From: an uncultured Anaerolineales bacterium
GTDB lineage: Bacteria; Chloroflexota; Anaerolineae; Anaerolineales; UBA6663
Assembly: GCA_937952305.1 (NCBI GenBank)
Contig: CALFZO010000109.1
Span: forward strand, 62,001-126,000
DNA: 64,000 nucleotides
Direction of reading: 5' to 3'
Made by a program: the position numbers and the translations under genes. Below the pieces are notes generated by a model. It did no database searches. It had not been told where the DNA came from and saw only the letters and a program-made list of their open reading frames with translations. Of the stretch, positions 16,438-25,703 are shown one piece after another; within the stretch, counting starts at the first letter, position 1; each line of letters opens with the position of its first letter.

Positions 16438-19089
16438 ATGACCTGGACCCCGGCAACTGCTCTGCTCGCGGTGTGTCTGGCTTTAAGCCTGGCGGGCGTG
16501 GCGGCGCTCCTGAGGGGGCGCCGGCGCGAGCCCGTGCCTTCGACGCTCCTGGCCCGGTCGGCCATGTTCGAGCAGTGGCCTGAGGCTGTCTTGGCCGTGG
16601 ACGGCGCTGGCCGCCTGGTGGACGTCAACCCGGCCGCGCGCCGGTGTCTGGGGCTCCCGGACGGGCTTGTCCTCGGCCAGCCCATGGAAACGGTGCTGCC
16701 GACCTGGCCGGAGTTGCGCCGCCGGGCGGACGCCGAGCGCTGGTGGCCCGTGGAGGCGGCGGCGCGCCCCCTGGAAGCCCGCCTCACCCCGTGGCTGGCG
16801 TCCGAGCGCGCGGATCCGGGCTGGTTGATCACCCTGCGGGAGGTGACCCGGTCGGAGCCGCCGCCGGGCGACGCCGGCCTGCGCCAGGTGCTCGACCTGG
16901 TGCCGCAGTTGATTTTCGCCAAGGACCAGGCCGGCCGTTACCTGCTGGTCAACCAGGCGCTGGCCGAGCTGTATGGCACCACCCCGGCCGCGCTGATCGG
17001 GCGCAGGGACACCGACTTCGCCGCTTCCCCGGCGGAGGCCGAGCGCTACCGGCGCGACGATCAGGACGTGCTCACCCAGGGCCAGCCCAAACACATCCCC
17101 GAATTGCCGGTGACGGATGCCCGCGGCCGGGTGCGCACCCTCCAGGTCCTCAAGATCCCGTTCACGTTTTCCGGCACGCCCGCGCCGGCGGTCTTGGGCG
17201 TGGCCACCGACATCACCGACCTCAAGCAGGCCGAGGCCGCTGTCCGTGAGAGCGAACTGCGCCTGCGCCGCATCATCGACCAGTTGCCGGTGGCGCTGGC
17301 CGTGACGCGGGCCGACGGCGCGTGTGAGTACATCAACCAAAAACACATCGAGGTGTTCGGCTACCGCCCGGACGAACTGCCGTCGCTGGAGGTCTGGTGG
17401 CGGCGCACCTGTCCGGATCCGGTCTATCAGCAGACCGTGCTGGGCGCGGCGGCGGCCATGATGGCGGCCGCCATCGACACGCAGCGCGAGAGCGGTCCGC
17501 GCGTCTTTCGCCTGATCGCCAAAGACGGGCTGGTCCGGGACGTGGAAAGCCACTACGTCCACCTGGGCGAGCGCGGCCTGTGGAGCTTCAACGATATCAC
17601 GCCCCTGCAGCGGGCCGAGGCCACTGCGCGCGAGAGCGAGCGCCGCTTCCGGCTGCTGGCGGAAAACTCGCTCGACGTGATCTGGACGATGGACTTTGCC
17701 GGCCGTTTTACCTACGTCAGCCCGTCGGTGGAGCAGCTGCGGGGCTATGCGCCGGAGGAAGTCCTGGGGCAGCCGCTGGAGGCCGCCGTGGTGCCGGGCT
17801 CGCTGGCGGCGGTCATGGAGGTCTTGCAGCGCGGCGTGCGCGAACTGATCCTGGGGGAGCGCCGTGAGCCGGCCCTGCGCGAAATCGAGCAGCCGCGCAA
17901 AGACGGCACCACCGTCTGGACCGAGGTCGTGGCTCGCGTGATGTATGACGACGCCGGCCGCCCGGCGGGCATCCTCGGCCTTTCCCGCGATATCACGGCG
18001 CGCAAGGCGCTGGAGGCCGAAAACCGGCGGCTGTTCGAAGCCGCCCAGCGCCGCGCCATCGAGGCCGAGACCTTGCGCGAGGCCGGCGCGGTGGTGCTGG
18101 CCACGCTGGACCGGGACGAGATGATCCGGCGCATCCTGGAGCAGCTCAAGCGCGTCGTGCCCTACGACAGCGCTTCGGTGCAGCTGTTGCGCGATGGGCA
18201 GATGGAGATCGTCGGCGGCGCCGGCTTCGCCGATCCGGAGGCCGTGCTGGGGATGCGCTTTGCGCTGGAAGCCTCCACGCCAGACCTGCTGGTGGTCCAG
18301 CGGAGCAGGCCGGTGCGCTTGCACGACGCCCAGGTGGATTACCCGGTTTTCCGGGAGGCCCCTCACGATCACATCCACGGCTGGCTCGGGGTCCCCCTGG
18401 AGGCGCAAGGCCGGCTCATCGGCATGCTGGCGCTGGACAGCACATCCGCCGGCGCGTTCACCGAGGCGCACGAGCGGCTGGCCGTCGCCTTCGCCGGCCA
18501 GGTGGCGATCGCGCTGGAAAACGCGCGGCTGTTCGCCGACGTCCAGCGGCTGGCGATCACGGACGCTCTGACCAGCGTCTACAACCGCCGCCACTTCTTC
18601 GAACTGGCGGTGCTCGAGTACACGCGGGCCTGTCGCTATCAGCACCCCCTCGCGCTGATCATGGTCGACCTGGACCACTTCAAGTCCATCAACGATCAAC
18701 ACGGGCACGCGGCCGGCGACTGCGTCCTGCAAGCGGTGGCCCAGCACTGCTGCGCCACCCTGCGCAAGGCCGACTTGGTGGGCCGCTACGGCGGGGAGGA
18801 GTTCGTGATCTTGCTGCCCGAGACCACGCTGGCCAGCGCGGCCCGGGTGGCCGAACGTCTGCGCGCCCGGGTGGCCCGGACCGGCATCGAGGCCGGCACC
18901 GCCCAGCCCCTCTACGTCACCTTGAGCCTGGGCGTCGCCGAGTTGGGCGCGAATGAGTGCCAGGTGGAAGACCCCGACGGACCGCTGCGCCAATTGGTGG
19001 AACGGGCCGACCAGGCTTTGTACGCGGCCAAGCAGGCCGGGCGCAACCGCGTCTGCGTCGACGGCTCGGCGCCGCAGGCCCAGGCATAA
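16438..19089 (+). CDS. PAS/GAF-containing diguanylate cyclase
   Basis: About 883 residues. One N-terminal membrane helix (residues 5-25) is followed by several PAS domains (about 30-110, 145-260, 270-380 and 395-525). A GAF domain follows at about 540-695, and a C-terminal GGDEF domain at about 705-880. The active-site motif is GGEEF at residues 785-789, and LTSVYNRR and DLDHFKSIND are present, so it should make c-di-GMP from two GTP. No RxxD inhibitory site is obvious just before GGEEF. No EAL domain is present. ATG 16438 is preferred over an in-frame TTG at 16411; neither has a clear SD. The signals sensed are unknown. Confidence 0.9.
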   Translation: MTWTPATALLAVCLALSLAGVAALLRGRRREPVPSTLLARSAMFEQWPEAVLAVDGAGRLVDVNPAARRCLGLPDGLVLGQPMETVLPTWPELRRRADAERWWPVEAAARPLEARLTPWLASERADPGWLITLREVTRSEPPPGDAGLRQVLDLVPQLIFAKDQAGRYLLVNQALAELYGTTPAALIGRRDTDFAASPAEAERYRRDDQDVLTQGQPKHIPELPVTDARGRVRTLQVLKIPFTFSGTPAPAVLGVATDITDLKQAEAAVRESELRLRRIIDQLPVALAVTRADGACEYINQKHIEVFGYRPDELPSLEVWWRRTCPDPVYQQTVLGAAAAMMAAAIDTQRESGPRVFRLIAKDGLVRDVESHYVHLGERGLWSFNDITPLQRAEATARESERRFRLLAENSLDVIWTMDFAGRFTYVSPSVEQLRGYAPEEVLGQPLEAAVVPGSLAAVMEVLQRGVRELILGERREPALREIEQPRKDGTTVWTEVVARVMYDDAGRPAGILGLSRDITARKALEAENRRLFEAAQRRAIEAETLREAGAVVLATLDRDEMIRRILEQLKRVVPYDSASVQLLRDGQMEIVGGAGFADPEAVLGMRFALEASTPDLLVVQRSRPVRLHDAQVDYPVFREAPHDHIHGWLGVPLEAQGRLIGMLALDSTSAGAFTEAHERLAVAFAGQVAIALENARLFADVQRLAITDALTSVYNRRHFFELAVLEYTRACRYQHPLALIMVDLDHFKSINDQHGHAAGDCVLQAVAQHCCATLRKADLVGRYGGEEFVILLPETTLASAARVAERLRARVARTGIEAGTAQPLYVTLSLGVAELGANECQVEDPDGPLRQLVERADQALYAAKQAGRNRVCVDGSAPQAQA

Positions 19090-19223
19090 GCCGGACCGGC
19101 GGTTGAAGCGCCACGTTGGACGGCCTCACCTGCAAGCAGTGAATTCAACACAAGACAAGTCATCTGCGTTTCGTGATTCGCAAGGTTTAGTGCAGAAGCG
19201 AATAGCCCAACAATAAGCGGCTC

Positions 19224-21080
19224 ATGCCAACCCAAACTAGATTCGCACGAGTATTTTCAACCCCACGCCTGTTTTTGCGCGCCATTGCTGTGCCCTGGCA
19301 GGCTCATCGGACATTCGCTCTCCTGACCTGGGCGCTGCTCCTGTTTAATGCCTTCATGGCTCCGCTCCAGGTTTGGATCACCAAGCTGGTGATCGACGGT
19401 ATTACCACAGCCACAGGGCAAGGGGTCGCTTTTGCCGACAACCCGGCGCTCTGGCAAAGTTTGTTGCTGCCTCTGGCGCTGTCCATTGGTATCTGGATGG
19501 CGGGTCAGATCACCGGGGAACTCGATCAGGATGTGCGAGATCTCTTGGCTACGCACGTAGATAATTACATCATGCGCAGACTGTTTAGCAAAGCGGCTAC
19601 GTTGGACATAGCTTTCTACGAGAGTCCGGCCTTCTACGATCAATTCACGCTAGCGAAGAGCGAGGCTTATCGGGTTACGAATTTTTCTTATCAGTTCACC
19701 ACCATTATTCAAAGCGCTGTCACGGTGATTGCTTTGTTTGCTCTGCTGGGACAAATCAATCTTTGGATTCCCGTGGTCCTGTTCCTGACGGCGCTGCCGC
19801 AGCTGTTCGGGAAGACTTATTTCACCCGTCAGAAAGCCGGCCTATACATGCGGGATGTTCCTGAGCAGCGCTTGAAAAACTATCTCGCCTGGATGATGGC
19901 AGAACGCGATTCGGCGAAGGAAATCCGGCTGTTCCAGATTCATGATTACCTCATTGAGCGTATGCACCTGGCCAACCGAAAATACCTTGCCAGCATCACC
20001 AAAGTGGTGGTTGAACAGGAGAAATCACTACTGCTGCTCACGTTGATTATGGCGGCGGGCATTGCCTTTATTTGGGTCTATGCTGGCGTACAGGCGCTCG
20101 CTGGCCTCATCAGCCTGGGGAGCGTGGCGCTCATCTTTCAGGCGGTCGAGCGTAGCCGCGACAACCTGTTCTCGATTAGCCATTGGGGCGGATTTATTGT
20201 CGAAAACTCCATCTATCTCCAAACCCTGTTTGCGTTTTTGGATCTATCCCCAGATGCGGTGGGGGGTGCGCTGGCGCGTTCCCCGGAGGCCGCTGGAGTA
20301 TCGGCTGATCTGAACGGAGCGATCCGGTTCGATCAAGTCTCCTTTCGCTATCCGGGGAGCACTCAAGCTGTGTTGAACGATATCTCATTCGTTATTCAAC
20401 CCGGCGAAACGGTGGCGCTGGTCGGCGAAAACGGGTCTGGAAAGACAACCCTGATAAAACTTCTCACCCGACTCTATGACCCTACCGAGGGCATAATCAC
20501 TATCGCCGGGCGTGATCTGCGCCAGGTGGATCCGCAGCTTTATTACCAGCAAATGGGCGTCATCTTTCAGGATTTTCGCCATTACGAATTGACCGTCAAA
20601 GAGAATATTGGTTTTGGCAACCTGGCCGAACTCGAAAACATGGCGCGTATTCGGCAGGCGGCAGAAATGGGCGGCGCGGCAGAACTAATCGAAGCGATGC
20701 CTCGCCAATATGAAACCATGCTGGGTCGCCTTTTTCATGAAGACAGCCAAGACCTTTCCGGCGGTGAATGGCAGAGAATTGCGCTGGCGCGCGCCTTCAT
20801 GCGCGATGTTCCCCTGCTGATCCTGGATGAGCCCACTGCCGCCTTGGATGTTTTTGCCGAAAACGCCGTCTACAATCGTTTTGCCGAACTGACACAAGGC
20901 CGCACGGCCATTTTTGTTACCCATCGGCTGTCGTCTGTGCGTCTGGCGCAGAAAATACTGGTGTTGAAAGAAGGCTGTTTGATCGAGACGGGCAATCACA
21001 ACGAATTGATGGCACAGGCCGGTGAATACGCCCGCATGTTTAATCTCCAAGCGGAACGGTATCAATCAAACGCCGCCTGA
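19224..21080 (+). CDS. ABC exporter, fused permease and ATPase
   Basis: A 618-residue half-transporter: six membrane helices in residues 20-320, then a nucleotide-binding domain at about 350-600. The ATPase motifs are complete: Walker A GENGSGKTT, Q-loop VIFQDF, signature LSGGEWQ, Walker B LLILDEPTAALD, and switch His in VTHRLSS. It resembles peptide/bacteriocin-type exporters. The gene uses visibly more A/T-ending codons than its neighbours (AAT, ATT, GAA, TTT), and the flanking gaps are also AT-richer, which suggests acquisition by transfer. No precursor peptide or modification enzyme is seen next to it, so the cargo is unknown. It probably works as a homodimer. Confidence 0.88.
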   Translation: MPTQTRFARVFSTPRLFLRAIAVPWQAHRTFALLTWALLLFNAFMAPLQVWITKLVIDGITTATGQGVAFADNPALWQSLLLPLALSIGIWMAGQITGELDQDVRDLLATHVDNYIMRRLFSKAATLDIAFYESPAFYDQFTLAKSEAYRVTNFSYQFTTIIQSAVTVIALFALLGQINLWIPVVLFLTALPQLFGKTYFTRQKAGLYMRDVPEQRLKNYLAWMMAERDSAKEIRLFQIHDYLIERMHLANRKYLASITKVVVEQEKSLLLLTLIMAAGIAFIWVYAGVQALAGLISLGSVALIFQAVERSRDNLFSISHWGGFIVENSIYLQTLFAFLDLSPDAVGGALARSPEAAGVSADLNGAIRFDQVSFRYPGSTQAVLNDISFVIQPGETVALVGENGSGKTTLIKLLTRLYDPTEGIITIAGRDLRQVDPQLYYQQMGVIFQDFRHYELTVKENIGFGNLAELENMARIRQAAEMGGAAELIEAMPRQYETMLGRLFHEDSQDLSGGEWQRIALARAFMRDVPLLILDEPTAALDVFAENAVYNRFAELTQGRTAIFVTHRLSSVRLAQKILVLKEGCLIETGNHNELMAQAGEYARMFNLQAERYQSNAA

Positions 21081-21166
21081 TGCTGTTTTAATGCCCACTT
21101 GACAGGAAAGGCAGTTAGAACGAGAACAAGGAAAAGTATAGGCCGCCTGAGCACGCCAGGCCGCGG

Positions 21167-22450
21167 ATGCGCTTCGCTTTGCTCCGCGCACCGCTGATGG
21201 CGATTGATGGGGCGATGCTTAACACCGCAACCTTTCCCGAGTATCTGCGCTCACTGCACCTGACCGGCCCCGTCACCACCCACGCCGGGGTCATGGTCGC
21301 CGGCCCGCCGCCGCGTGTGGCGGAGTTGGGACTGCGCCTCGGCCTCGGCCCGGCCTTCCTGAACACGCCGCAGACACGCTCGATCCTGGCCAACCTGGAC
21401 CTCGACCCGGCCCTGATGGGCGTGGTGGCGCCCCGCCTGCGCTCGCTGGCGCTGTGGCGCACGGTCTGGGAGGACGCGGCGGCGCCGTACCTGAAGGCCG
21501 CCGACAAGACCCAGGCCGAAGGCGACTCGGCCGGCGCCGCGCGCGCCATCCGCACCGCCTTGACCCTGCTCAACCTGGCCTACGGCGGCGACGGCCACTA
21601 CTTCCACACGCCCATGGTTGAGCGCCGCCGCATCCTGCCGGTGCAGCAGCGCCTGCACGCGCGGCTGCGCGCGGTCACCGGCGACCGCGTGGAGCGGCTG
21701 GTCGTGCCGCATGCCCGCGGTGTCACGCACGGCCTGTTGCATCTGCCGTCCGGCGCCGCCGGGCGCGTGCCGGCCGTGCTCGGCATCCATCAGTTGTCCG
21801 GGAACAAGGACGATTTTGACGTCACGCTGGCGCCGTTCCGCGCCGCCGGCTTGGCCACGTTCTGTGTGGACCTGCCCGCTCACGGCGAGAACTTCGAGGG
21901 GCCGCGCCTGCAGCCCGACGACGAGCAGGCGGCCTGGGCGGCCCTGCAGGTGCTGGCCGGGCGCCCGGAGGTGGACCCGGAGCGGCTGGCCGTGCTCGGC
22001 GGCAGCCTGGGCGCCTTCCTGGCCCTGCGCACGGCGGCCCGGGCGGGCGGCGCCGATGGAGGCGCGGTTCGGTTGCGGGCCTGCGTGGCCTACGCGTCAC
22101 CGTTTGATATCGGCTACGGCATCCGCTTTGCCGTGCGCGGGATCCGCGAGAACTTTGCCTGGATGGTGGGGGCGCGCACGCCGCGCGAACTGCTGGAGCG
22201 CGCGGAGCCCTTCCATCTGCGCCAAGGGCTGGACCAGATCACGTGCCCGGTGCTGGTGGTGCACGGCACGCAGGACCACATCTGCGATTTCACCGCGAGC
22301 TATGAGGTCGCGCGCCGCGTGCGGGCGCCGCTGGCCGTCCACCCCCTCGTCGGCGCCGACCATGAGGTCGCCATGCCGTACGCCCCGCACCTGGCCGCGC
22401 CGGGCATCGCCTGGCTGCAGCAGCATCTGGCCGCCGCCCCGCCGGCCTAG
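21167..22450 (+). CDS. Alpha/beta-hydrolase family protein
   Basis: A 427-residue protein. The C-terminal 260 residues form an alpha/beta-hydrolase domain: nucleophile elbow GGSLGA (Ser near residue 281), an acid region HGTQDHICD near residue 360, and the His in GADHEVAMPY. The N-terminal 150 residues are helical and not recognised; they may be a lid or a dimer arm. This resembles DUF1100/FrsA-like esterases. No SD precedes ATG 21167; a later ATG at 21212 with GGGGCG upstream is an alternative start. Substrate unknown. Confidence 0.75.
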   Translation: MRFALLRAPLMAIDGAMLNTATFPEYLRSLHLTGPVTTHAGVMVAGPPPRVAELGLRLGLGPAFLNTPQTRSILANLDLDPALMGVVAPRLRSLALWRTVWEDAAAPYLKAADKTQAEGDSAGAARAIRTALTLLNLAYGGDGHYFHTPMVERRRILPVQQRLHARLRAVTGDRVERLVVPHARGVTHGLLHLPSGAAGRVPAVLGIHQLSGNKDDFDVTLAPFRAAGLATFCVDLPAHGENFEGPRLQPDDEQAAWAALQVLAGRPEVDPERLAVLGGSLGAFLALRTAARAGGADGGAVRLRACVAYASPFDIGYGIRFAVRGIRENFAWMVGARTPRELLERAEPFHLRQGLDQITCPVLVVHGTQDHICDFTASYEVARRVRAPLAVHPLVGADHEVAMPYAPHLAAPGIAWLQQHLAAAPPA

Positions 22451-22455
22451 GCGCG

Positions 22456-22812
22456 CTACCCGCGCGGCAACTGCAGCAGACCGAAGCCGAACAAGGCGCC
22501 GATCAGCAGCGCCCAGACCGCGTACGCCGCGCCGATCGCCGGCAGAATCCCCCAGCCGGCGCGCACAGCCAGGAACACCACGCCGAGCCAGATAAACGCC
22601 GGGATCAGGCTGAACATCAGCGAGCGCGTGAAATCGGCCAGGACCGCCGGGCTGCTGTCTGCGCCGCTGGCCGCCACCCATAAAGCCAGCGGGATGTTGA
22701 TGGGCATCGTCGCCAGCACGGCCGCCAGAGTCCGCGAGCGCTCGCGCAGCGCCGCCACGGCCAGGATGATGGCGATCGAGGTCAGGACGGGAAAGACTTT
22801 TTGAAACGTCAT
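22456..22812 (-). CDS. Small four-helix membrane protein
   Basis: A 118-residue protein made of four hydrophobic helices (about residues 5-25, 33-52, 64-84 and 88-110) with short loops. It may belong to the GlpM/DUF3147-type small membrane proteins, but I do not recognise it firmly. Its ATG overlaps the stop of the aldose epimerase gene as ATGA, so the two are translationally coupled. It is convergent with the hydrolase gene, whose stop is only 5 nt away. No function can be assigned. Confidence 0.65.
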   Translation of the reverse strand: MTFQKVFPVLTSIAIILAVAALRERSRTLAAVLATMPINIPLALWVAASGADSSPAVLADFTRSLMFSLIPAFIWLGVVFLAVRAGWGILPAIGAAYAVWALLIGALFGFGLLQLPRG

Positions 22813-23726
22813 GCCCGGCCCGTGACGGTGACCGCCAGCGTCCAGCGGGCCGCCGCCGACCCGCCCGGCGCCAGCACCAGGGTCCCGGACCCGGCCAGCC
22901 CGGCCGCGTGCAGATTGAAGCCGTTGCTGGCGTTGGTGACCGGCTCCACGGCGAAGAAGGCCTCGCCCGCCGGCGCGAACAGCACCAGATGCCGCAACGG
23001 GGCGGCGGCGGTGAGCGTAGCGGTGACGCCGGATCCGGGCCAGCGCAGGGTGGCGCGGCCGTCCCAGTCCGCAAAGCAGTGATTGAGGGCCTTGTCGGCC
23101 AGGGGCCGCTCGTGCGCGAAGTCCAGCTCGGGCGGCACGGCGCCGGCCGGCGCGGTGGGGATGAGGCCCGCGTACACGCCGCCGCAGCGCGCCGCCAATG
23201 TCACCGACTCGGCCGGATCGGCCAGCGTCCGTTGGAAGTAGGGGTGGAAGCCGAACCCGGCCGGCATGGCTTCCTCGCCGACGTTGGTCAGGCGGAAGTC
23301 CGTATGGAACTCCCCGGCCTGCAGCGCATAGCGAATCTCGGCCGTGAACGGGAACGGGTAGTTGAAGTCGGCGAAGTCGCGCGTATCGAGCGCGAGGGTG
23401 GCGCTTTCACCGTCGCTGGCGCGCAGCTGCCAGGGCCGGCGGCGCACGTCGCCGTGTTGAGTATGGCCTTCGGGCGTGTTCGGGCGCAGCTGGAAGTCCC
23501 GGCCAGCGAAGGTGAAACGCCCGGCCGGAATACGGTTGGAGAAGGGCGCCAGCGTGAAGCTGGCCAACCGCGACACGTTGCCGTCCGCCACGGCCTCCGG
23601 CGGGGTGGGGCGCAGCAGCGGGAACCAGCCGCCCGCCAGGCGCACCAACCCGTCGACGAGGCTGGCCCCGTGTTCGGGCGTGATCTCGATCCGCAGCCGG
23701 TCGTTGGCAAGGGTGAGCAGTGGCAT
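22809..23726 (-). CDS. Aldose 1-epimerase family protein
   Basis: A 305-residue galactose-mutarotase-fold protein. NRIPAGRFTFAGR and GHTQHGDVRRRPW carry the substrate Arg and the His of GalM-like enzymes, and GFGFHPYFQRT supplies the second His (near residue 170). The general acid/base Glu is probably in GEAFFAVEPVTNA near the C-terminus. These enzymes interconvert alpha and beta anomers of hexoses. It starts 6 nt after the moeA-like stop, so it is at the end of a minus-strand operon whose other genes give no hint of the sugar used. Confidence 0.85.
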   Translation of the reverse strand: MPLLTLANDRLRIEITPEHGASLVDGLVRLAGGWFPLLRPTPPEAVADGNVSRLASFTLAPFSNRIPAGRFTFAGRDFQLRPNTPEGHTQHGDVRRRPWQLRASDGESATLALDTRDFADFNYPFPFTAEIRYALQAGEFHTDFRLTNVGEEAMPAGFGFHPYFQRTLADPAESVTLAARCGGVYAGLIPTAPAGAVPPELDFAHERPLADKALNHCFADWDGRATLRWPGSGVTATLTAAAPLRHLVLFAPAGEAFFAVEPVTNASNGFNLHAAGLAGSGTLVLAPGGSAAARWTLAVTVTGRA

Positions 23727-23732
23727 CGGCGT

Positions 23733-25703
23733 CTACGTGTGCGCGACGATTTCGCCCATGTGGCGCACGTCGTAGCCGGGCAGGGCCGCCACCTGTTCGC
23801 GGAAGCGGGCGTCCTGCAGGCAGTCCAGCAGCGGCTGGAGCAGGGCGCTCTCATAGAACTGGCGCGGGATCACCAGATCGTAGCGCTCCTTGAACAGCGG
23901 CACGAAGTCGAGTTCCAGGGCGCGGGCAGCGGCGGCGATGCCCAGCCCGCAGTCGGCGGCGCCGGCGGCGACGGCGGCCGCCACGGCCAGGTGCGTGAAC
24001 TCCTCGAACTCGTAGCCGCGCACGTCTTCCGGTTTGAGCGCCAGCTTGCCGATTTCGTAATCCAGCAGCACGCGGGTGCCAGCGCCGCGCTGGCGGTTGA
24101 CGAAGCGCACGTCCGGCCGGGCGAGGTCGGCCAGGGTGCGGATCTGCTTGGGGTTGCGGCGCGGCACAAGCAGGCCTTGTTCGCGGCCCACCAGCGTCAG
24201 CAGGATCACGGGCGTGTCCGGCAGGTAGCGCGGCAGATAGCTGACGTTGTACTCGCCGGTTTCGGGGTCAAGCAGGTGGCTGCCGGCCAGGTGGGCCTCG
24301 CCGCGGCGCAGCGCCACCAGGCCGCCCTGGCTGCCGACGTTGGCCGACGACAGCCCGGCGCCGCGCTCGGCCAGGAATTGGGCCAGCAGGTCCAGCGTGA
24401 GGTCGTGCGAGCCGATGTGGACGATGGTGCGCGCAATCTCGTCCGGGTGACGATACAGCCGCACCGTCACCGGATCGCCGGCGTTCAGGCCCTCGCTGTG
24501 GCGCGGGATCAGCACCAGCCCGTCGGCGCGCACCAGCGACGTGATCACGCCGGCGCCGCGCGCGAGCGGCGTGGCCACCACGCGGTCACCCACCCGGCCG
24601 ACCGTGACGCGCATGTACTCGTCGTCGCCCATCGGCGAGAGGACTTTGCGCGTCAGCACGGCCGGCAGTGTCGGCGGCTGGCTGGGGGATTGGCCGCGCC
24701 AGCGGGCGAGCAGCGGCTCGACGAAGATCTCGCCGGTCAGGGCCGCGGACACCGGGTAGCCGGGGATGCCGATGATGGGCGTGGCGCGTCCGGCGCGGTC
24801 GAGGACGCCCAGGATTACGGGATGGCCCGGGCGGACGGCGATGCCGTGCACCAGCAAAGTGCCCAGGGCCGCCACCACTTGCGCCGAGAAGTCCTCGGAC
24901 CCGGCCGAGGAACCGGCGTTTAGCAGGATCAGGTCATGGGTGCTGGCGGCCGTGGCGACCGTGGCCTTGATGCGGTCCAGGTCGTCCGGGACGATCGGGA
25001 AGCGGGTGGCCACGCCGCCCCATTGCTGGACCTGGGCCGCCAGGACGAGCGAGTTGTACTCGATGATGTCGCCGGCGCGGACCGGCGTGCCGATGGAGAC
25101 CAGTTCGGTGCCGGTGGGGATCACGGCCACGCGCGGCTGACGGTAGACGTAGACGCTGGTGTGGCCGCAGCCGGCCAGGGCGCCGAGGTCGACCGGGCGC
25201 AGACTGTGGTTGGCCGGCAGGACCAGTTCGGTGGCGACCATGTCCTCGCCCAGCAGGCGGATGTGCTGGCGCGGGGCCACGCTGGCGCGGATCTCGATGG
25301 CGGCGGCGGCGGCCCGCTCGTCGCACGGCTGCTGGCGCTCGTCCAGCAGTTGCGCCTGTTCGATGGGGACAACGGCGTCGGCCCAGGCCGGCACGGGGTC
25401 GCCGGTGTCCACGTACTTGGCCGGCCCCAGCGGGCCGAGGGCGAGCTGGACGGGCGCGTTGTCGGCGGCGGCTGCTGTTTCGGCGGCGCGGATGGCGAAG
25501 CCATCCATGGCCGAGGCGTGGTAGTGCGGGGCCGAGAGCTTGGCCCACATCGGCGCCGCGGTCACGCGCCCCAGGGCGCGGTCCAGGGGCACGTCTTCGC
25601 CGTCCAGCGGTCCCCAACGTCCGGCCGCCTCCAGCGCCTTGGACAGGCGCGCCCAGGCCTCAGACAAAGCGATGTCGTCGAGATAAATCTTCTGACCGGT
25701 CAT
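23733..25703 (-). CDS. MoeA-type molybdopterin molybdenumtransferase fused to PBP domain
   Basis: A 656-residue fusion. Residues 1 to about 405 are MoeA: SAMDGFAIRA near residue 60, and the MPT-binding core LNAGSSAGSEDF (usually SGGxSxGxxD) near residue 265, with PGYPVSAA near residue 325. Residues 430-656 match the LysR-substrate/periplasmic-binding-like domain seen on some archaeal and clostridial MoeA proteins, with RGAGTRVLLDYEI and DCGLGIAAAA motifs. MoeA inserts molybdenum (or tungsten) into molybdopterin; the extra domain may bind the oxyanion. The ATG overlaps the SDR stop (ATGA), giving coupled translation. Confidence 0.9.
   Translation of the reverse strand: MTGQKIYLDDIALSEAWARLSKALEAAGRWGPLDGEDVPLDRALGRVTAAPMWAKLSAPHYHASAMDGFAIRAAETAAAADNAPVQLALGPLGPAKYVDTGDPVPAWADAVVPIEQAQLLDERQQPCDERAAAAAIEIRASVAPRQHIRLLGEDMVATELVLPANHSLRPVDLGALAGCGHTSVYVYRQPRVAVIPTGTELVSIGTPVRAGDIIEYNSLVLAAQVQQWGGVATRFPIVPDDLDRIKATVATAASTHDLILLNAGSSAGSEDFSAQVVAALGTLLVHGIAVRPGHPVILGVLDRAGRATPIIGIPGYPVSAALTGEIFVEPLLARWRGQSPSQPPTLPAVLTRKVLSPMGDDEYMRVTVGRVGDRVVATPLARGAGVITSLVRADGLVLIPRHSEGLNAGDPVTVRLYRHPDEIARTIVHIGSHDLTLDLLAQFLAERGAGLSSANVGSQGGLVALRRGEAHLAGSHLLDPETGEYNVSYLPRYLPDTPVILLTLVGREQGLLVPRRNPKQIRTLADLARPDVRFVNRQRGAGTRVLLDYEIGKLALKPEDVRGYEFEEFTHLAVAAAVAAGAADCGLGIAAAARALELDFVPLFKERYDLVIPRQFYESALLQPLLDCLQDARFREQVAALPGYDVRHMGEIVAHT

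Noticed and set aside
18953..19223. A precursor peptide for the ABC exporter
   Set aside because: No small frame with a start, leader and Cys-rich or GG-type core is seen upstream; the only frame is the out-of-frame tail over the GGDEF gene.
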